A stretch of 64,000 bases of DNA from Maniola hyperantus (GCF_902806685.2 NC_048550.1:167383-231382); one strand, 5' to 3'; counted from the stretch's first letter, positions 21,086-31,075 are shown. Program-made: numbers and translations. The notes: a model not told the origin generated them from the letters alone.

Positions 21086-21411
21086 TAAGTATTGTGTGCC
21101 CAAGCCTTAAGTGATTGACGCGGCATTACAAGAGTGTAGACACAATAGTATTAATTCAAACGGAATAGAATGAATGTAATAAGTGTAAAGCAAACATTAC
21201 CTGCCCCCTGCGACGTAACGGAGGTCGTTACGCCCTAGTGCGGTAACTACCGCTAATTGATTAGAGCGACACTCGGCGGGTGTCACTGTTATTACAATGA
21301 CACCGCCTTGTCTAATTAACTATATGTATGTTTTAGTTGACTTTCTGCCGCACCTAGCCCACCGACACATACATACGTGCCCTACTGTTTATACAATTAT
21401 AATAAATCGTC

Positions 21412-21505
21412 CGCCTTCTAATCAGAGGTCGGGGTTCGATCCCGGGCACGCACCTCTAACTTTCGGAGCTATGTGCGTTTTAAGTAATTAAATATCACTT
21501 GCTTT
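21412..21505 (+). mobile_element. SINE-B head fused to MITE-5 remnant
   Basis: A forward SINE-B head (gtccgccttctaatcagagg, B box GTTCGATCCC, then gttttaagtaattaaatatc) breaks off at gctttaa and joins the middle of MITE-5 (aaaagtcgggcgagc). The first copy has about 0.9 kb of other sequence here. Confidence 0.7.
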
Positions 21506-21650
21506 AAAAAAGTCGGGCGAGCATAAAAGAAACTACAAATCAAAGCGTGTAGCTCGCCCGACCACCCGACTTCAACATACATGCCTACACGTGTTGAAAC
21601 TAGAAACGAAAGTTATTTTTTACTTTGTAGTGGTTTTGGAAGTCGGTTAA
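21506..21650. mobile_element. MITE-5, left arm lost
   Basis: Homologue of 12600-12740. Retains the right arm ttttttactttgtagtggtt but not its partner. Confidence 0.65.
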
Positions 21651-22321
21651 AAATGGCGTTTGCGCCAATTTTCGTTATGATGTTTGAGACTAGGAGCTCA
21701 TAATACGTTATTAGATTTATTATACCAAATTTCAGTTTCATCGGAGATACGTGCTCCTCCAAAGTTTATCCTAATTCGTTAGACTTATACCATTCAAAAA
21801 ATGAAGCGGAGACAAATGTGCAGCGAAAAGAATTTGCAGTTGCAACGTCTGATGATGCCTTAAGAAAATATTATTTCATCTTTGAAATGTTAACGGATTC
21901 GGAATGGAAATTCAAACTCTGACAAAGTAACAAATTTGAGAAAATTAACATAAGTTAATACTTAGTTCATCCATTTTCCATCGTTAAGACCTAGAGATAA
22001 TAATGTAAGCTAAAGTAAATCTGTTTTTAATTGAATCCCGAGCATTAATGAGCGGAGGTATCCCTCGGAGCGTGCTATACATCTCCCCGCCCGCGCCGGC
22101 ATTAGCAGCGTGGATAATTCAACAGAGGTAATCTCGGGATGTACGAAGCTGTGTTAAAGTTAATTGATAAGCTAAGATCAAAAACTGATCTCTGCGGCCA
22201 GCGACCCGCAGATATATATGATGGCGGTCAAACTTCACTTCAACAAAACGGTCGACTGGCCGGTATATATATAGTATATACCTACCGAAGTTGTGTCCAC
22301 TTGCAAAAACTTCCTGAAGTC

Positions 22322-22570
22322 TAAATATACAAAAGGAAAAGTTGACTGACTGATCTATCAACGCACAGCTCAAACCACTGGACGGATCGGGCTGAAATCT
22401 GGCATGCAGATAGCTATTATGACGTAGACATTTGCTTAGAAAGGATTTTTGAAGATTCAACTCCCAAGGGGGTAAAATAGGGCTTTGGATTTTGTAAATA
22501 TACAAATAATAATAAACCTGCGACTTTGTCCACATGGAATACCATGGGGACAAAGTCGCAGGTTTATTAT
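22322..22570 (+). mobile_element. Helitron-2 and palindrome, second copy
   Basis: Homologue of 13397-13644. The palindrome occupies 22508-22570. Confidence 0.7.
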
Positions 22571-22797
22571 AATGTAAAATAAATACCCATTAAGTATAAA
22601 TGATAAATGGCGTACACGAAATAAATCCGCAAACTCAGTGGCTTTCGAGCCAATATTCGTTTCAAATTGAAATTGATTTGAAGATGAAGGAAATATGAAA
22701 ATGAAGGATGGAGACTGGAATCAACCATTAACGCCGACATAATATCATTGTGGAGGTCGGGCTGCTGGATGTTAGGGAGATAAAACGAGCTATTTGC

Positions 22798-22888
22798 GGT
22801 GATAGCCCTGTGGTTGACACGTCGGCTTCCTTTTCGGAGAGTCCAGGGTTCCATCCCAGGCACGCACTTTTAACTTTCTAAAGATAAT
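22798..22888 (+). mobile_element. Degenerate SINE-B-like head, second copy
   Basis: Homologue of 13877-13966. Confidence 0.5.
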
Positions 22889-23029
22889 ATGTAGATTTTG
22901 AGTAATTCAACACGCGGGCATGATTTGTATAGTAATTAGATAAGGCTAACTTTAAGTTTTATTGTTTTTTTTTCCAGGTGTATTTATTTTATTTATTTAA
23001 TAGGAAGATACAAAAAACAAAAATACCAA

Positions 23030-23134
23030 ACTTATTCTAGAACATAAAAATTACAAATCAATCAAATTACAAAATATCATTGCGGTGGTTTAGATGATAT
23101 TTTCGATTTGTAATTTTTATGTTCTAGAATAAGT
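23030..23134. repeat. 30-bp perfect inverted repeat at duplication end
   Basis: The arms 23030-23059 and 23105-23134 are exact reverse complements (left begins acttattctagaacataaaa) separated by 45 bases. The homology between the two large copies ends inside the left arm. Confidence 0.9.
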
Positions 23135-23193
23135 TTTATTGTTAAATTTTATTTAAAAAAAATTGTATCTAAGTATCATCAATTGTTTCAACA

Positions 23194-23366
23194 GTGAAGG
23201 AAAAGAAACCTGCATGCCTGAGAGTTGTCTATAATGTTATCAAAGGTGTGTGAAGTCTGCCGATCCGCATTTGGCCAGCTTGGTAGACTATGGCAAAAAC
23301 CCTTCTCACTCTGAGAGGAGACCCGTGCTCTGTAGTGAGCCGGCGATGGGTTGATCATGATGAATT
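23194..23366 (+). mobile_element. 5'-truncated SINE-B
   Basis: Runs from acagtgaaggaaaagaaacc through gtgtgtgaagtctgccgatc to gagccggcgatgggttgatc and a short atgatga tail. Confidence 0.75.
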
Positions 23367-23945
23367 GACAATCAAAAAGTGTACTAAGGTAGGTACCTAT
23401 TTTGAATAAATGGCTTTGACTCTGTTTACGGCGATGGTTATAGGTATGTCGGCAGAGAGCTCTAGGATCGTCGTATTTCCTTCTATTGGGCGTTTATCTA
23501 CAGGTTATTATGTTGGCTTAATAGGAACGCGGGATACGATTCTACACAAGCACACAAATCGTTTCTCTTACCATCTTCAAACCATATTGTTTTTCTTACG
23601 TGTCCATGGTAACCCAGATTGTGTCATAATGCGTAGACTCGATCAACGCCACTAGACAACGTTTGCGTCCCGATTACTGGCGAGTATCTCCGACAGGTAT
23701 ATCATATAACCCAGCTTGCTCTTTTCTTTCATTCAATATAAAAAGGTAGGTTGCTAGATCGCTGGAACAAAAGGAACAGCGCCACTTGAGTCGAAGCAAA
23801 GAAACGGAACAAACGAAGCACGAGGCAGGAGGCACACTCTCAAATGGATTAGAACCCTAATTGCCTCTTCGCAGTCCGCTCAACCGATAGTATTCATGAA
23901 GCGACCATTTCCATACAGGGCTGATAAAACTGGAATAATTCATTA
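23367..23945. other. No recognisable gene
   Basis: An 81-codon plus-strand frame at 23410-23655 has no recognisable domain, coding context or splice sites. Nothing supported. Confidence 0.4.
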
Positions 23946-24312
23946 TTACATTATGGAACAAGGTGCTGGAATGGCGCCGGAAGACGCAGCGTTGGAAGAC
24001 CCCCACTAGGTGGACGGATGACATCAGACGAGTCGCAGGAAGCAGCGGCCCTACCGCGGTTGTTTGACAGCTACAATGTCACGATCGCAATCATCTCTGA
24101 TTGGTTAAAGCTCGCTCACTATTGGCCACAATGCATTGTTGCAACAAGGATCGCACAAATTCAGCCAATCAGAACAATTGAGATTGTAATAATGATTGAT
24201 GCAGGTTTTAGACAATCGCCCTACTGCTGGATGGCGGCGGCGTAAAACCGCAGCGAGTGAAAGTCCCTACGAGGATCCTACGTCCAGCACTTGACGTCTA
24301 TTGGTCGTCTGT
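23946..24312 (+). mobile_element. RTE-type LINE 3' fragment with MITE-2 inside
   Basis: Degenerate codons match the RTE C-terminal tail seen at 50567-50979 (gaatggcgccggaagacgca reads as EWRR-like; ggtggacggatgacatcaga as RWTDDIR-like) and it ends near cagcacttgacgtctattgg. It is interrupted by MITE-2 at 24045-24226. Confidence 0.65.
24045..24226 (-). mobile_element. MITE-2 inside an RTE remnant
   Basis: Begins ggccctaccgcggttgtttg and ends gacaatcgccctactg. It has internal ccaatcag/ctgattgg pairs and carries no coding. Similar elements are at 53986-54165 (opposite strand) and 54182-54586. Confidence 0.75.
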
Positions 24313-24365
24313 CCAACTTGTGGGGAATTTTCCTACGCTGTGCTTTCGTAACATACCAATGATAC

Positions 24366-24675
24366 TGTAATATGTACGAATTGTCAGTTTAAACGTAGCA
24401 TGTTCATATTAGCTGTAACATAAAAATGCAACTCCTCAATATATCGAAGTAGGTTGCCTGCACATCGGATTGAAAGAGAGGTGATGCTAAATTATGTGGG
24501 TTAGGTAGTTAGGCAATACGATTAAGACAATAGTATGTAAGATTTCTTTATTGATATTGTTAGTCCATAAGTTTTGTAGATCATAAGCCGGCTCTCAATA
24601 AACATCTTTCACCGTTGCCGCATTTAATTATTACCATACGGCCACAACATATCTCATGGCGACCCTGCCAGGATC
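24366..24675 (+). mobile_element. Possible LTR followed by tRNA primer-binding site
   Basis: A candidate LTR runs from TGTAATATG to GCCACAACA (24650) with AATAAA at 24598. After it comes atggcgaccctgccaggat, which resembles the TGGCGACC-type primer-binding sites used by some Gypsy-type retrotransposons. No gag or pol follows, so this would be a 5' end remnant. The call rests on this short motif. Confidence 0.45.
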
Positions 24676-24874
24676 TATTATCAAAATCTATTTAATAGTT
24701 TAGCAGATTGTTGGCATCAGATGAACGTACCACAAACGTTAACGTACACACAGTACTGCTGGACTGAAACCTTCTCGTTCCCACTGAGCCTGAAAGGAGG
24801 CATGCTTTTGTTCACAATAAACCATCAAGCGAGAATTACTGGTAACTTCAAAATATCTATATCTATTCCTACTA

Positions 24875-25298
24875 ATAAATTAAATTGAAGTGTCTGTCTG
24901 TAGTTTCGAAATAACTACCTCATATGAAGCTCATATGGTTATTTGAACTGTACCATGACTGAATCACACGTTTATAAAATTTTTGTCTGTCTGTCTGTTT
25001 GAACGGGCTAATCTTCGAAACGGCTGAACCTATTTTTACGGGACAGACAAGTAGAGGATTGACCAAGGAGTAACGTAACATAGGCTACTTTTTTAACCGA
25101 CTTTCAAAAAAGGAGGAGTTGTGTTTTTCTACCTATGTACCTACACCGAAATCTCCAAGATTTCTGGACCGATTTTTAAATTTGTAATTTTTTTTAATCG
25201 ATAGAGAAACTTTGGGATAACTTACATGCTGGGGCGGGCTAATACAGGTAAGCTACTTTTTGTCCTGGAAAGGATAAAGCCGCGAGAATTAGCTAGTT
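24875..25298 (+). mobile_element. Degenerate Helitron-like and Rep-F mixture
   Basis: A start resembling actaataaattaaattgaag with a gtctgtctgt run and an end gcgagaattaGCTAG suggest a Helitron; 25090-25225 contains the Rep-F motif ttaaccgactttcaaaaaag. Boundaries are uncertain. Confidence 0.45.
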
Positions 25299-25770
25299 AA
25301 GCAATAAAAACCCTCCCGCCTTAATTTGCCAGCCCTACTTATCTCCCCCACCCCCTCCTCGATTCTATTATTACTAATCGATTGGAGACAATTGCTCCAC
25401 AGTTTTAGCGCCGCAGCATCCCGCCGCCGCCCGGCTGCGCCAATTAAGAGCAATCTTCTTTAGATTACATCACTTACCAGACGTTGACAGTTCTCTGCAG
25501 GACATTAAGAAGTTGGCTAGGCTTTGTTCACACCTAGCTGCTGTTGTAAAATTAATATCGGGATTACAGCATCTCTGAGGCGGACATATACTACCCAAAT
25601 TATAAATGCGAAAGTGTGTGTAACGGTACGTTAAGAAGCTTCACTTCAAAAATAAAAATACTCTGTTCACCAGGCATATGTATAAATAGTACACTTTAGA
25701 AAACAATTGTACAGCGGAACTACAACAGAAAGAATAAAGCGCATGTAATTCTCTCCATTGTGTCCGCGGA
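25299..25770. other. No recognisable feature
   Basis: Mixed intergenic sequence. Nothing supported. Confidence 0.4.
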
Positions 25771-25808
25771 CCGGACGTCGGACGTCGGACGTCGGACGTC
25801 GGACGTCC
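25771..25808. repeat. 8-bp array of GACGTC palindromes
   Basis: GGACGTCG repeats about five times. Each unit contains the palindrome GACGTC. The array falls in a GC-rich island in AT-rich surroundings. Confidence 0.85.
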
Positions 25809-25994
25809 GCTCCGAGCACGTTCCGCGAGCATTACAAACAAAACTGCAAAGTGGCTTGCTCGACTTTCAATGTGAGCGCACGAAGAGTGTGCAGGAGAAC
25901 AGGAAAGCTCTGTTGAACTTTGTTGCAGTCTTCCAAAAAGAAACTTATTCGGCTCATTTCAATACTAATAGACTTTTTTTTAATTTATTTTTAT

Positions 25995-26215
25995 AGAGAT
26001 ACGAACGAAGCGATTTGCCTCCTCATTTCTAATCTGAACCGCTAAGATTTGGAACATCTTTCCAGCATCAGTTTTCCCCTCCAATAATTATAATATGGGT
26101 ACCTTCAAGTCGAGAGTGAATAGGCATCTTCAAGGCAAGCGCGCTCCATCTTACGCTGCATCATCACTTGCCACCAGGTGTGATTGCAGCCAAGCGCTAG
26201 TCTATAAATAAAATA
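25995..26215 (+). pseudogene. LINE reverse-transcriptase C-terminal remnant
   Basis: Broken frames read NLWNIFPASVFPSNNYN then MGTFKSRVNRHLQGK, a conserved tail of CR1/Jockey-type LINE proteins (Trp-Asn...Leu-Pro...Phe-Lys-x-x-Val-Asn). The 3' portion shares gcatcatcacttgccacc with SINE-A bodies, so the SINE-A tail probably derives from this LINE. A similar remnant lies at 43619-43735. Confidence 0.6.
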
Positions 26216-26223
26216 GACGTATA

Positions 26224-26450
26224 CTAGCTTATTTTCGCAACTTCATCCGCGTGGACTACACAAATTTCAAACCCCTAATTTACCCCTTCAGGGGTTGAAT
26301 TTTCAAAAATCCTTTCTTAGCGGACCTCTACGCCATAATAGCTATCTGCATGCCGAATTTCAGCCCGCTCTGTCCAGTAGGTACTTTGAGCTGTGCGTTG
26401 ATAGATCAGTCAGTCAGTCAGTCAGCTTTTCCTTTAAATATATATATACC
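26224..26450 (-). mobile_element. Helitron-2
   Basis: Plus-strand view starts CTAGCTTATTTTCGCAACTT and ends cagtcagtcagctttt-cctttaaatatatata. The minus strand is the element's sense: TC-like 5' end and CTAG 3' end. Confidence 0.7.
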
Positions 26451-26590
26451 TATATAATAATAGATAGACAAAGGTTCGACCCTCACAGGCTCTTCTATTA
26501 GGTACATGAAACGTTTTTGGTAAGATCAATGTTATTAATTAATTTTGGAACTAACTATACCCGATCTACGAGTAATCTAAATTTATAACA

Positions 26591-26787
26591 GGATTGACTG
26601 ACTGACTGATCTATCAGCGCACTGCTCAAACTACTAGATGGATCGGAATGAACTTTTGCCATGCAGATAGCAATATGACGTAGGCATCTGCTAAGAAAGG
26701 ATTTTTAAAAATTCAACCCCTAAGGGGGTGAAATAGGGTTTTTAAGTTTGTGTAGTCCACGCGGACGAAGTCGCGAGCATAAGCTAG
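26591..26787 (+). mobile_element. Helitron-2
   Basis: gactgactgactgatctatc at the 5' side and gcgagcataaGCTAG at the 3' end. It lies in inverted orientation to 26224-26450, 140 bases away. Confidence 0.75.
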
Positions 26788-26930
26788 TAGGTAGGTACTA
26801 CGTTATACCCCTCACATAATCGTGAATTCAGAACGCTTCGAGTTGATAGCTTTCAGGATTAAAATTCCGCGAGGGCGCCTCCGCGTAATCTCCGCGAGAC
26901 ACGTATTGGAGTACCTACCATGAAGTACAT

Positions 26931-26972
26931 CCACCAGCCACCAGCCCCCAGCCCCCAGCCCCCAGCCCCCAG
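26931..26972. repeat. 7-bp minisatellite (CCCCCAG)n
   Basis: About five units of ccccagc-type repeat after two diverged ccaccag units. Confidence 0.85.
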
Positions 26973-27002
26973 CTATACCGACGCCATTTATTATTGTGAC
27001 GA

Positions 27003-27152
27003 CTGACAATCACAAATCGCCTGGAGTTAGGTTTAAGAATCCCGTGGGAAATCTTTGATTTTCCGAGATAAAAAGTAGCGTATGCACTTTGCAGGTCTTT
27101 AACTCGACGTCGATCGTTGCTCCGTTGTGGCGTGATTGAAGGACAAACCAAC
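27003..27152 (-). mobile_element. Degenerate Helitron-1 fragment
   Basis: Contains taggtttaagaatcccgtgg, ctttgattttccgagataaa and the 5' side gcgtgattgaaggacaaacc, in minus-strand element order. The CTAG end is lost. Confidence 0.5.
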
Positions 27153-27469
27153 AAATATTGTACAACAATATTGTTTGCTTTTCATAGCTATTTCTATGAT
27201 TATTGATAACGTTTGCTGTTCCTGTGACCTTTGGCTCGTTTGCTCGTTATTTTTATGAAAAAGAAGTTTAGAATGTACCTAAAAGATATTCTCCGGAACT
27301 AATGATCGATGCAGAAGAGTCCTTTCACCGATTGATCTACATCATTCCTAATAATATATACCTACTATATAACTCGTTTTTGCGAACATCACATTTCACT
27401 GAGCTGATTCTATTTTCGCAAATTGAAAGGCTCTAATCGGACTCATATCTTCAATTAAAATCGGTGCAA
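27153..27469. other. No recognisable feature
   Basis: AT-rich. Nothing supported. Confidence 0.4.
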
Positions 27470-27508
27470 CTGGTTCACGTGCACCTGGTTCACGTGCACC
27501 TGGTTCAC
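27470..27508. repeat. 15-bp repeat with CACGTG boxes
   Basis: CTGGTTCACGTGCAC repeats about 2.6 times, giving CACGTG at 27476 and 27491. Confidence 0.8.
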
Positions 27509-27865
27509 GAATTATTCGTGGGCGAAATCTACCTACCTACTATACGCACTTATAAGGTACTTATGTCATATACCTATTATTACTTATATTCAATTTATTT
27601 TATTACAATGTAATATTTCAATGTTCAATTGTGACAAAAGGCCGCGAGCAGCTGCGCCTCGTCTCACAGAATATTGGAAGTGATACAAAATGGCTGCCGA
27701 CTCACGTGCTCGACGATTAATAGGTACTTTAATCCAATCAGTTTCGCGAAAACGTTGAAAAACGAGGAAAAATTACACTTGTTCAGTAAAGTGTGTAGGT
27801 ATTCTACAGGGTAAAATAAATAATAATAATCTAAGTAGGTACCTATGCTTATTAATATTATTGGT
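27509..27865. other. No recognisable feature
   Basis: AT-rich. Nothing supported. Confidence 0.4.
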
Positions 27866-28090
27866 GAATGCTAAAGTGTGTCTGTCTGTCTGTCTGTCTG
27901 TGTTTGCTAGCTTTTCACGGCCCAACAATTTAATGGTTAAAAGTAAGCTAGTAGCTTACATCACGGTCACATGACCTAGACTCTTTTATCCCGGAAAATC
28001 AAAGGGTTCCCGCGGGATTCTTATAGGCCCATCTGTTTAACCGATTTAAATGTTTGGTATGTAGGTAGCTTGCGTTCCGGATAGTTAGGC
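27866..28090 (+). mobile_element. Helitron-1, 3'-truncated
   Basis: gaatgctaaagtgtgtctgt with a (CTGT)n run, then gctagcttttcacggcccaa and gtaggtagcttgcgttccgg. The hairpin and CTAG end are not found. Confidence 0.6.
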
Positions 28091-28164
28091 TACTTTTTAT
28101 CATAATGTAAAGTATGATAGAGTATCACAACCCAATCCGCATCGCGCACTTTGCTGCAGTGACC

Positions 28165-28398
28165 AGCCAGGAGTGTGACTCGTTGGGAACCCACCAATAA
28201 TTGTGACTAAATAAGAATAAATTTTCCCATCGAATCACACCCAGATTAACAGTGTGATTCGTTGGGAACCCACCAATAAATGTGACCAAATCTTCCCATC
28301 GAGTCCACCCAGATTAACGGTTTGACTTGTTGGGAACGCACCAGTAATTGTGACTAAATAAGAATAAATCTTCCCATCGAGTCACACCAAGATTAACA
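28165..28398. repeat. About 80-bp tandem repeat, three units
   Basis: Each unit holds cgttgggaacccaccaataa, a gtgactaaataagaataaat segment (shortened in unit 2), cttcccatcgagtcacaccc and agattaaca. The units are clearly diverged. Confidence 0.8.
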
Positions 28399-28423
28399 GT
28401 GTCAGTGATGGGAAATTCGTTGA

Positions 28424-28572
28424 CTTCCCATTCCCAACGATTCCCCACTGTGGCACGATTCATGACTCAAGATTCTTTATTTGCAGAAACATTTTCGTTG
28501 ACTTCCCAACGATTCCCAACTGTGGCACGATTCATGACTCAAGATTCTTCATTTGCAGAAACATTTTTTACA
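28424..28572. repeat. About 73-bp tandem repeat, two units
   Basis: cgttgacttcccaacgattc, actgtggcacgattcatgac and tcaagattcttcatttgcag occur twice. It follows directly on the 80-bp repeat and shares its ttcccaacga theme in reverse. Confidence 0.8.
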
Positions 28573-28737
28573 ATCAGATGTTATAATATTATGTTGTCCA
28601 GTAGAAATGATTGAGTGTGACTCGTTGGGAGTTAGGAGCCCACCCAGTATCTAACTGGCTGTAGCCGTGGCCACGTAGTGCGCGAGGTCCATTGCCGCGA
28701 AAATAAATCAGAAATGTGCAGCGCTTGTACCACCGTC

Positions 28738-28773
28738 CACCAGGCGCCAGGCGCCAGGCGCCAGGCGCCAGGT
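28738..28773. repeat. 8-bp array of GGCGCC palindromes
   Basis: GGCGCCAG repeats about four times. Confidence 0.85.
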
Positions 28774-28997
28774 GGAGTTCTAATGAACTGTAAAAGGATT
28801 AAATTCCTCGTTGGCTTGTTTACTCTCTCCGACTGATCAATGTAGCTAGGTACCGGGCGAGGGAAGATTCAATTATTTCATTACTGCGGAGCGCAGCGTT
28901 TTATATCTTCATTTTGTAAACAGAAAGGTCGTTAATTACCTGATTGCCATTTGTTTATCTACCAAACATCTATACTTATTCTGATTGATTAAAATAA

Positions 28998-29395
28998 AAC
29001 ACCGGTCAAGTGGGAGTCGGACTCGCACACGAAGGGTTCCGTCCGTGGATAAAATAACACGTTTATGTGCAACACTGCAAGTTAATGGCGAACAGCGCCA
29101 TCTACATGGGATTTAATTAAATATGTGTTCCTGAACTCTTTTTAATTATTTTTTGTGATGTAACAGTAAATTCACGGTTTTCGGATTAAATCCTTTATAC
29201 TTGTGCTATAAGACCTAGTAACCTACTTGCCTAACTTCATGATTCTAGATCAACGGGAAGTACCTACCTACCCTATAAGTTTTGATTTACTTTTCTTGAC
29301 AGATACGACAGACAGACGGACAAATTTGAGACAACGAAGTGATACTATAAGTGTAAGGGTTCTTTTTCCTTTTGAGGTACGGAACCTTAAAAACT
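28998..29395 (+). repeat. Rep-A, diverged full-length copy
   Basis: caccggtcaagtgggagtcg at the start, agtaaattcacggttttcgg in the middle, cctttttgaggtacggaacc-type hairpin at the end. Older than the copies at 40930 and 55160. Confidence 0.75.
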
Positions 29396-29409
29396 GACCA
29401 AGTGTCGTT

Positions 29410-29603
29410 TCATCATAATCATTATCGCCGTCCCACTACTGAGCACGAGTTTTCTATAAGGAAACTTGCATGCATTAGAGTTTTCTGTAATGTTGTGTAA
29501 ATTTTCTGTAGTGTAAATTCAAAGGTGTGTGAAGTCTGCTAATCCCCACATAGCCAGCGTAGTGGACCACGGCCTCATTTTATTACTACAGTCCAAGACC
29601 CTA
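29410..29603 (-). mobile_element. SINE-B fragments with a solo MITE-1 end
   Basis: atcgccgtcccactactgag and gtgtgtgaagtctgctaatc are SINE-B pieces in scrambled orientation. At 29573-29603 the MITE-1 right end (cattttattactacagtcca) follows, without the rest of the MITE. Confidence 0.6.
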
Positions 29604-29883
29604 CAAACGTAATATACGACACCACAAAAGAAATATGAACTTAGGTTCGCAAACATTCTGTTGCCTCCATAGTCCATATTAAAGGGTCATGTTTTATTTA
29701 GGAGCTTTGTAGCTGAGGACGTGGACAGTGGACCCTCTCTAAATAAACATTTTTTGGAGATAAAAACAAAACGGAATAAAAGGCTTTGCTGAAATACATA
29801 ATAATATGTAAGGCTCATCACCCACAGCTAGAGCGACACGCGACACTTGAGAAGCGACACGACACGTCGTCACTACAACGGAC
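29604..29883. other. No recognisable feature
   Basis: Nothing supported. Confidence 0.4.
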
Positions 29884-29990
29884 GGCCTCCCTGGCGCAGT
29901 GGTGAGTGCTGTTGTCTTATAAGTGGGAGGTCCTGGGTTCGATTCCCGGTGTACGGGAGCGGTGTGCAGGGTCTATACCCGCCACCGTAC
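29884..29990 (+). mobile_element. SINE-A head, 3'-truncated
   Basis: gcctccctggcgcagtggtg, then a B box GGTTCGATTCCC. It could be mistaken for a tRNA gene, but only the SINE head is present and no acceptor-stem pairing is evident. Confidence 0.65.
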
Positions 29991-30029
29991 TACTAAAGGT
30001 GAAGATTTAATTAACAGTTTTGGAAATAG

Positions 30030-30264
30030 AGGGAACTCCTCAACGGGTACCTATAATAGCAAATCAATCGCGATTAGTGTAATAGTTTAGTAAAAAGTAG
30101 ACTCTTGACCATTTCATGTTTCATTTCACCATAGTTTTGCATGAATATAGTTAAAGACCTGGATAGTGACATAGGCTACTTATTATCCCGGAAAATCAAA
30201 GAGTTCCCACAAGATTTTTAAAAACCTAAATCCACGCGGACGAAATCGCTTGCATCAGCTAGTT
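30030..30264 (+). mobile_element. Rep-F fragment and Helitron-1 3' end
   Basis: 30030-30085 has the Rep-F motif ggaactcctcaacgggtacc. 30135-30264 runs from catgaatatagttaaagacc to gcggacgaaatcgcttgcat and caGCTAG, the Helitron-1 3' half. Confidence 0.6.
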
Positions 30265-30894
30265 CTTCCTATTTCTGTAGATATTCTGCCGTTATAAATA
30301 AAATGCCAAAGTGAATGAAATCATATTTTATTAATTTAATGCAATATGCATCAATTGAGTCAAGAGTTACTTAAATAGTTCTTATTACTATAGTTAAATA
30401 ATATACACAGTATACCTAAAATTGTACTATAGAAACCTTTAAACAACAAGGTAATTTGGTTTTCGATTAAAAACTAGGTAGGTACATTATTACTACGTAG
30501 ATTCAATGCTTCTTGAGACTTTTTAAGCTCAGATTAAATAATAATTTATTGTTAGCTCTCAGTCGGGCCACACGAGTAGATATAGACTTAGACATATCTA
30601 GTCATGTGGTCTGGCTGTGTGCCTGATGGGATTTATTTTCCCATATCTAATACCGTTCTTTCTTTCTTTGCTCTTCCGCACTTAAACGTTTCCGTCTGTT
30701 GAGCGTGATCTAACACCGTCGGGGTCGGTTCACACTGGCCGCGATTCAAAACAAAATTAATAAATACTAAATTAACTAATAGCTACATAGAATCTCCACC
30801 ACGTAATATTAAAGCACCTATGAAAAAATTGCGATTAAAAGTTCGCAGGATTATGCTTTCTGGAATTTTTGCAATTCGCTGCCAGTGTGAATCG
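30265..30894. other. Spacer 3' of the oxidoreductase gene
   Basis: A short imperfect palindrome lies at 30563-30612 (gggccacacgagtagatat versus atctagtcatgtggtctgg). Minus-strand AATAAA hexamers occur at 30632-30637 and 30545-30550 and could serve the gene at 31215, but nothing confirms this. Confidence 0.4.
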
Positions 30895-31075
30895 ATCCTT
30901 TTGGAAATAATTTTATCAAAATCCTTTCATAGTGCTCACATAAAGAACTCCTGTGTAAAATTCCATGCTTCTAGATCCACCGGTTCAAGCTGTGCGTCGT
31001 CAGTCAGTCAGAATTTTCTAACCTCAGCGGCTTAGGTTGTGCGTTGATAAATCAGTCAGTCGGTCAAGAAAAGTC
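30895..31075. mobile_element. Diverged Helitron-2 remnant
   Basis: tcaaaatcctttcatagtgc, gttcaagctgtgcgtcgtca and gtgcgttgataaatcagtca are recognisable Helitron-2 motifs in disturbed order. Confidence 0.45.

Larger units (their letters stand above)
14111..23036 (+). repeat. Large tandem duplication, copy 2
   Basis: Starts at the homologue of position 6186 (atcaaaatatcgacctaaac) and runs to the accaaacttat motif at 23025-23036. Relative to copy 1 it lacks the homologue of about 6271-6931, carries an extra 2372-bp Helitron block (14501-16872), and has a different, shorter stretch in place of 11660-12600. Elsewhere the copies differ by single bases and small indels. Confidence 0.9.

Noticed and set aside
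22119..22553. 144-codon minus-strand frame
   Set aside because: Runs through Helitron-2 and a palindrome, and the corresponding frame is broken in the first copy (13188-13538).
28399..28614. 71-codon frame with two similar halves
   Set aside because: Explained by the 73-bp tandem repeat at 28424-28572.
29884..29960. tRNA gene
   Set aside because: Only the tRNA-like head of SINE-A with a B box; no cloverleaf was evident and many related copies exist. The same applies to the heads at 43288, 50159 and 62379.
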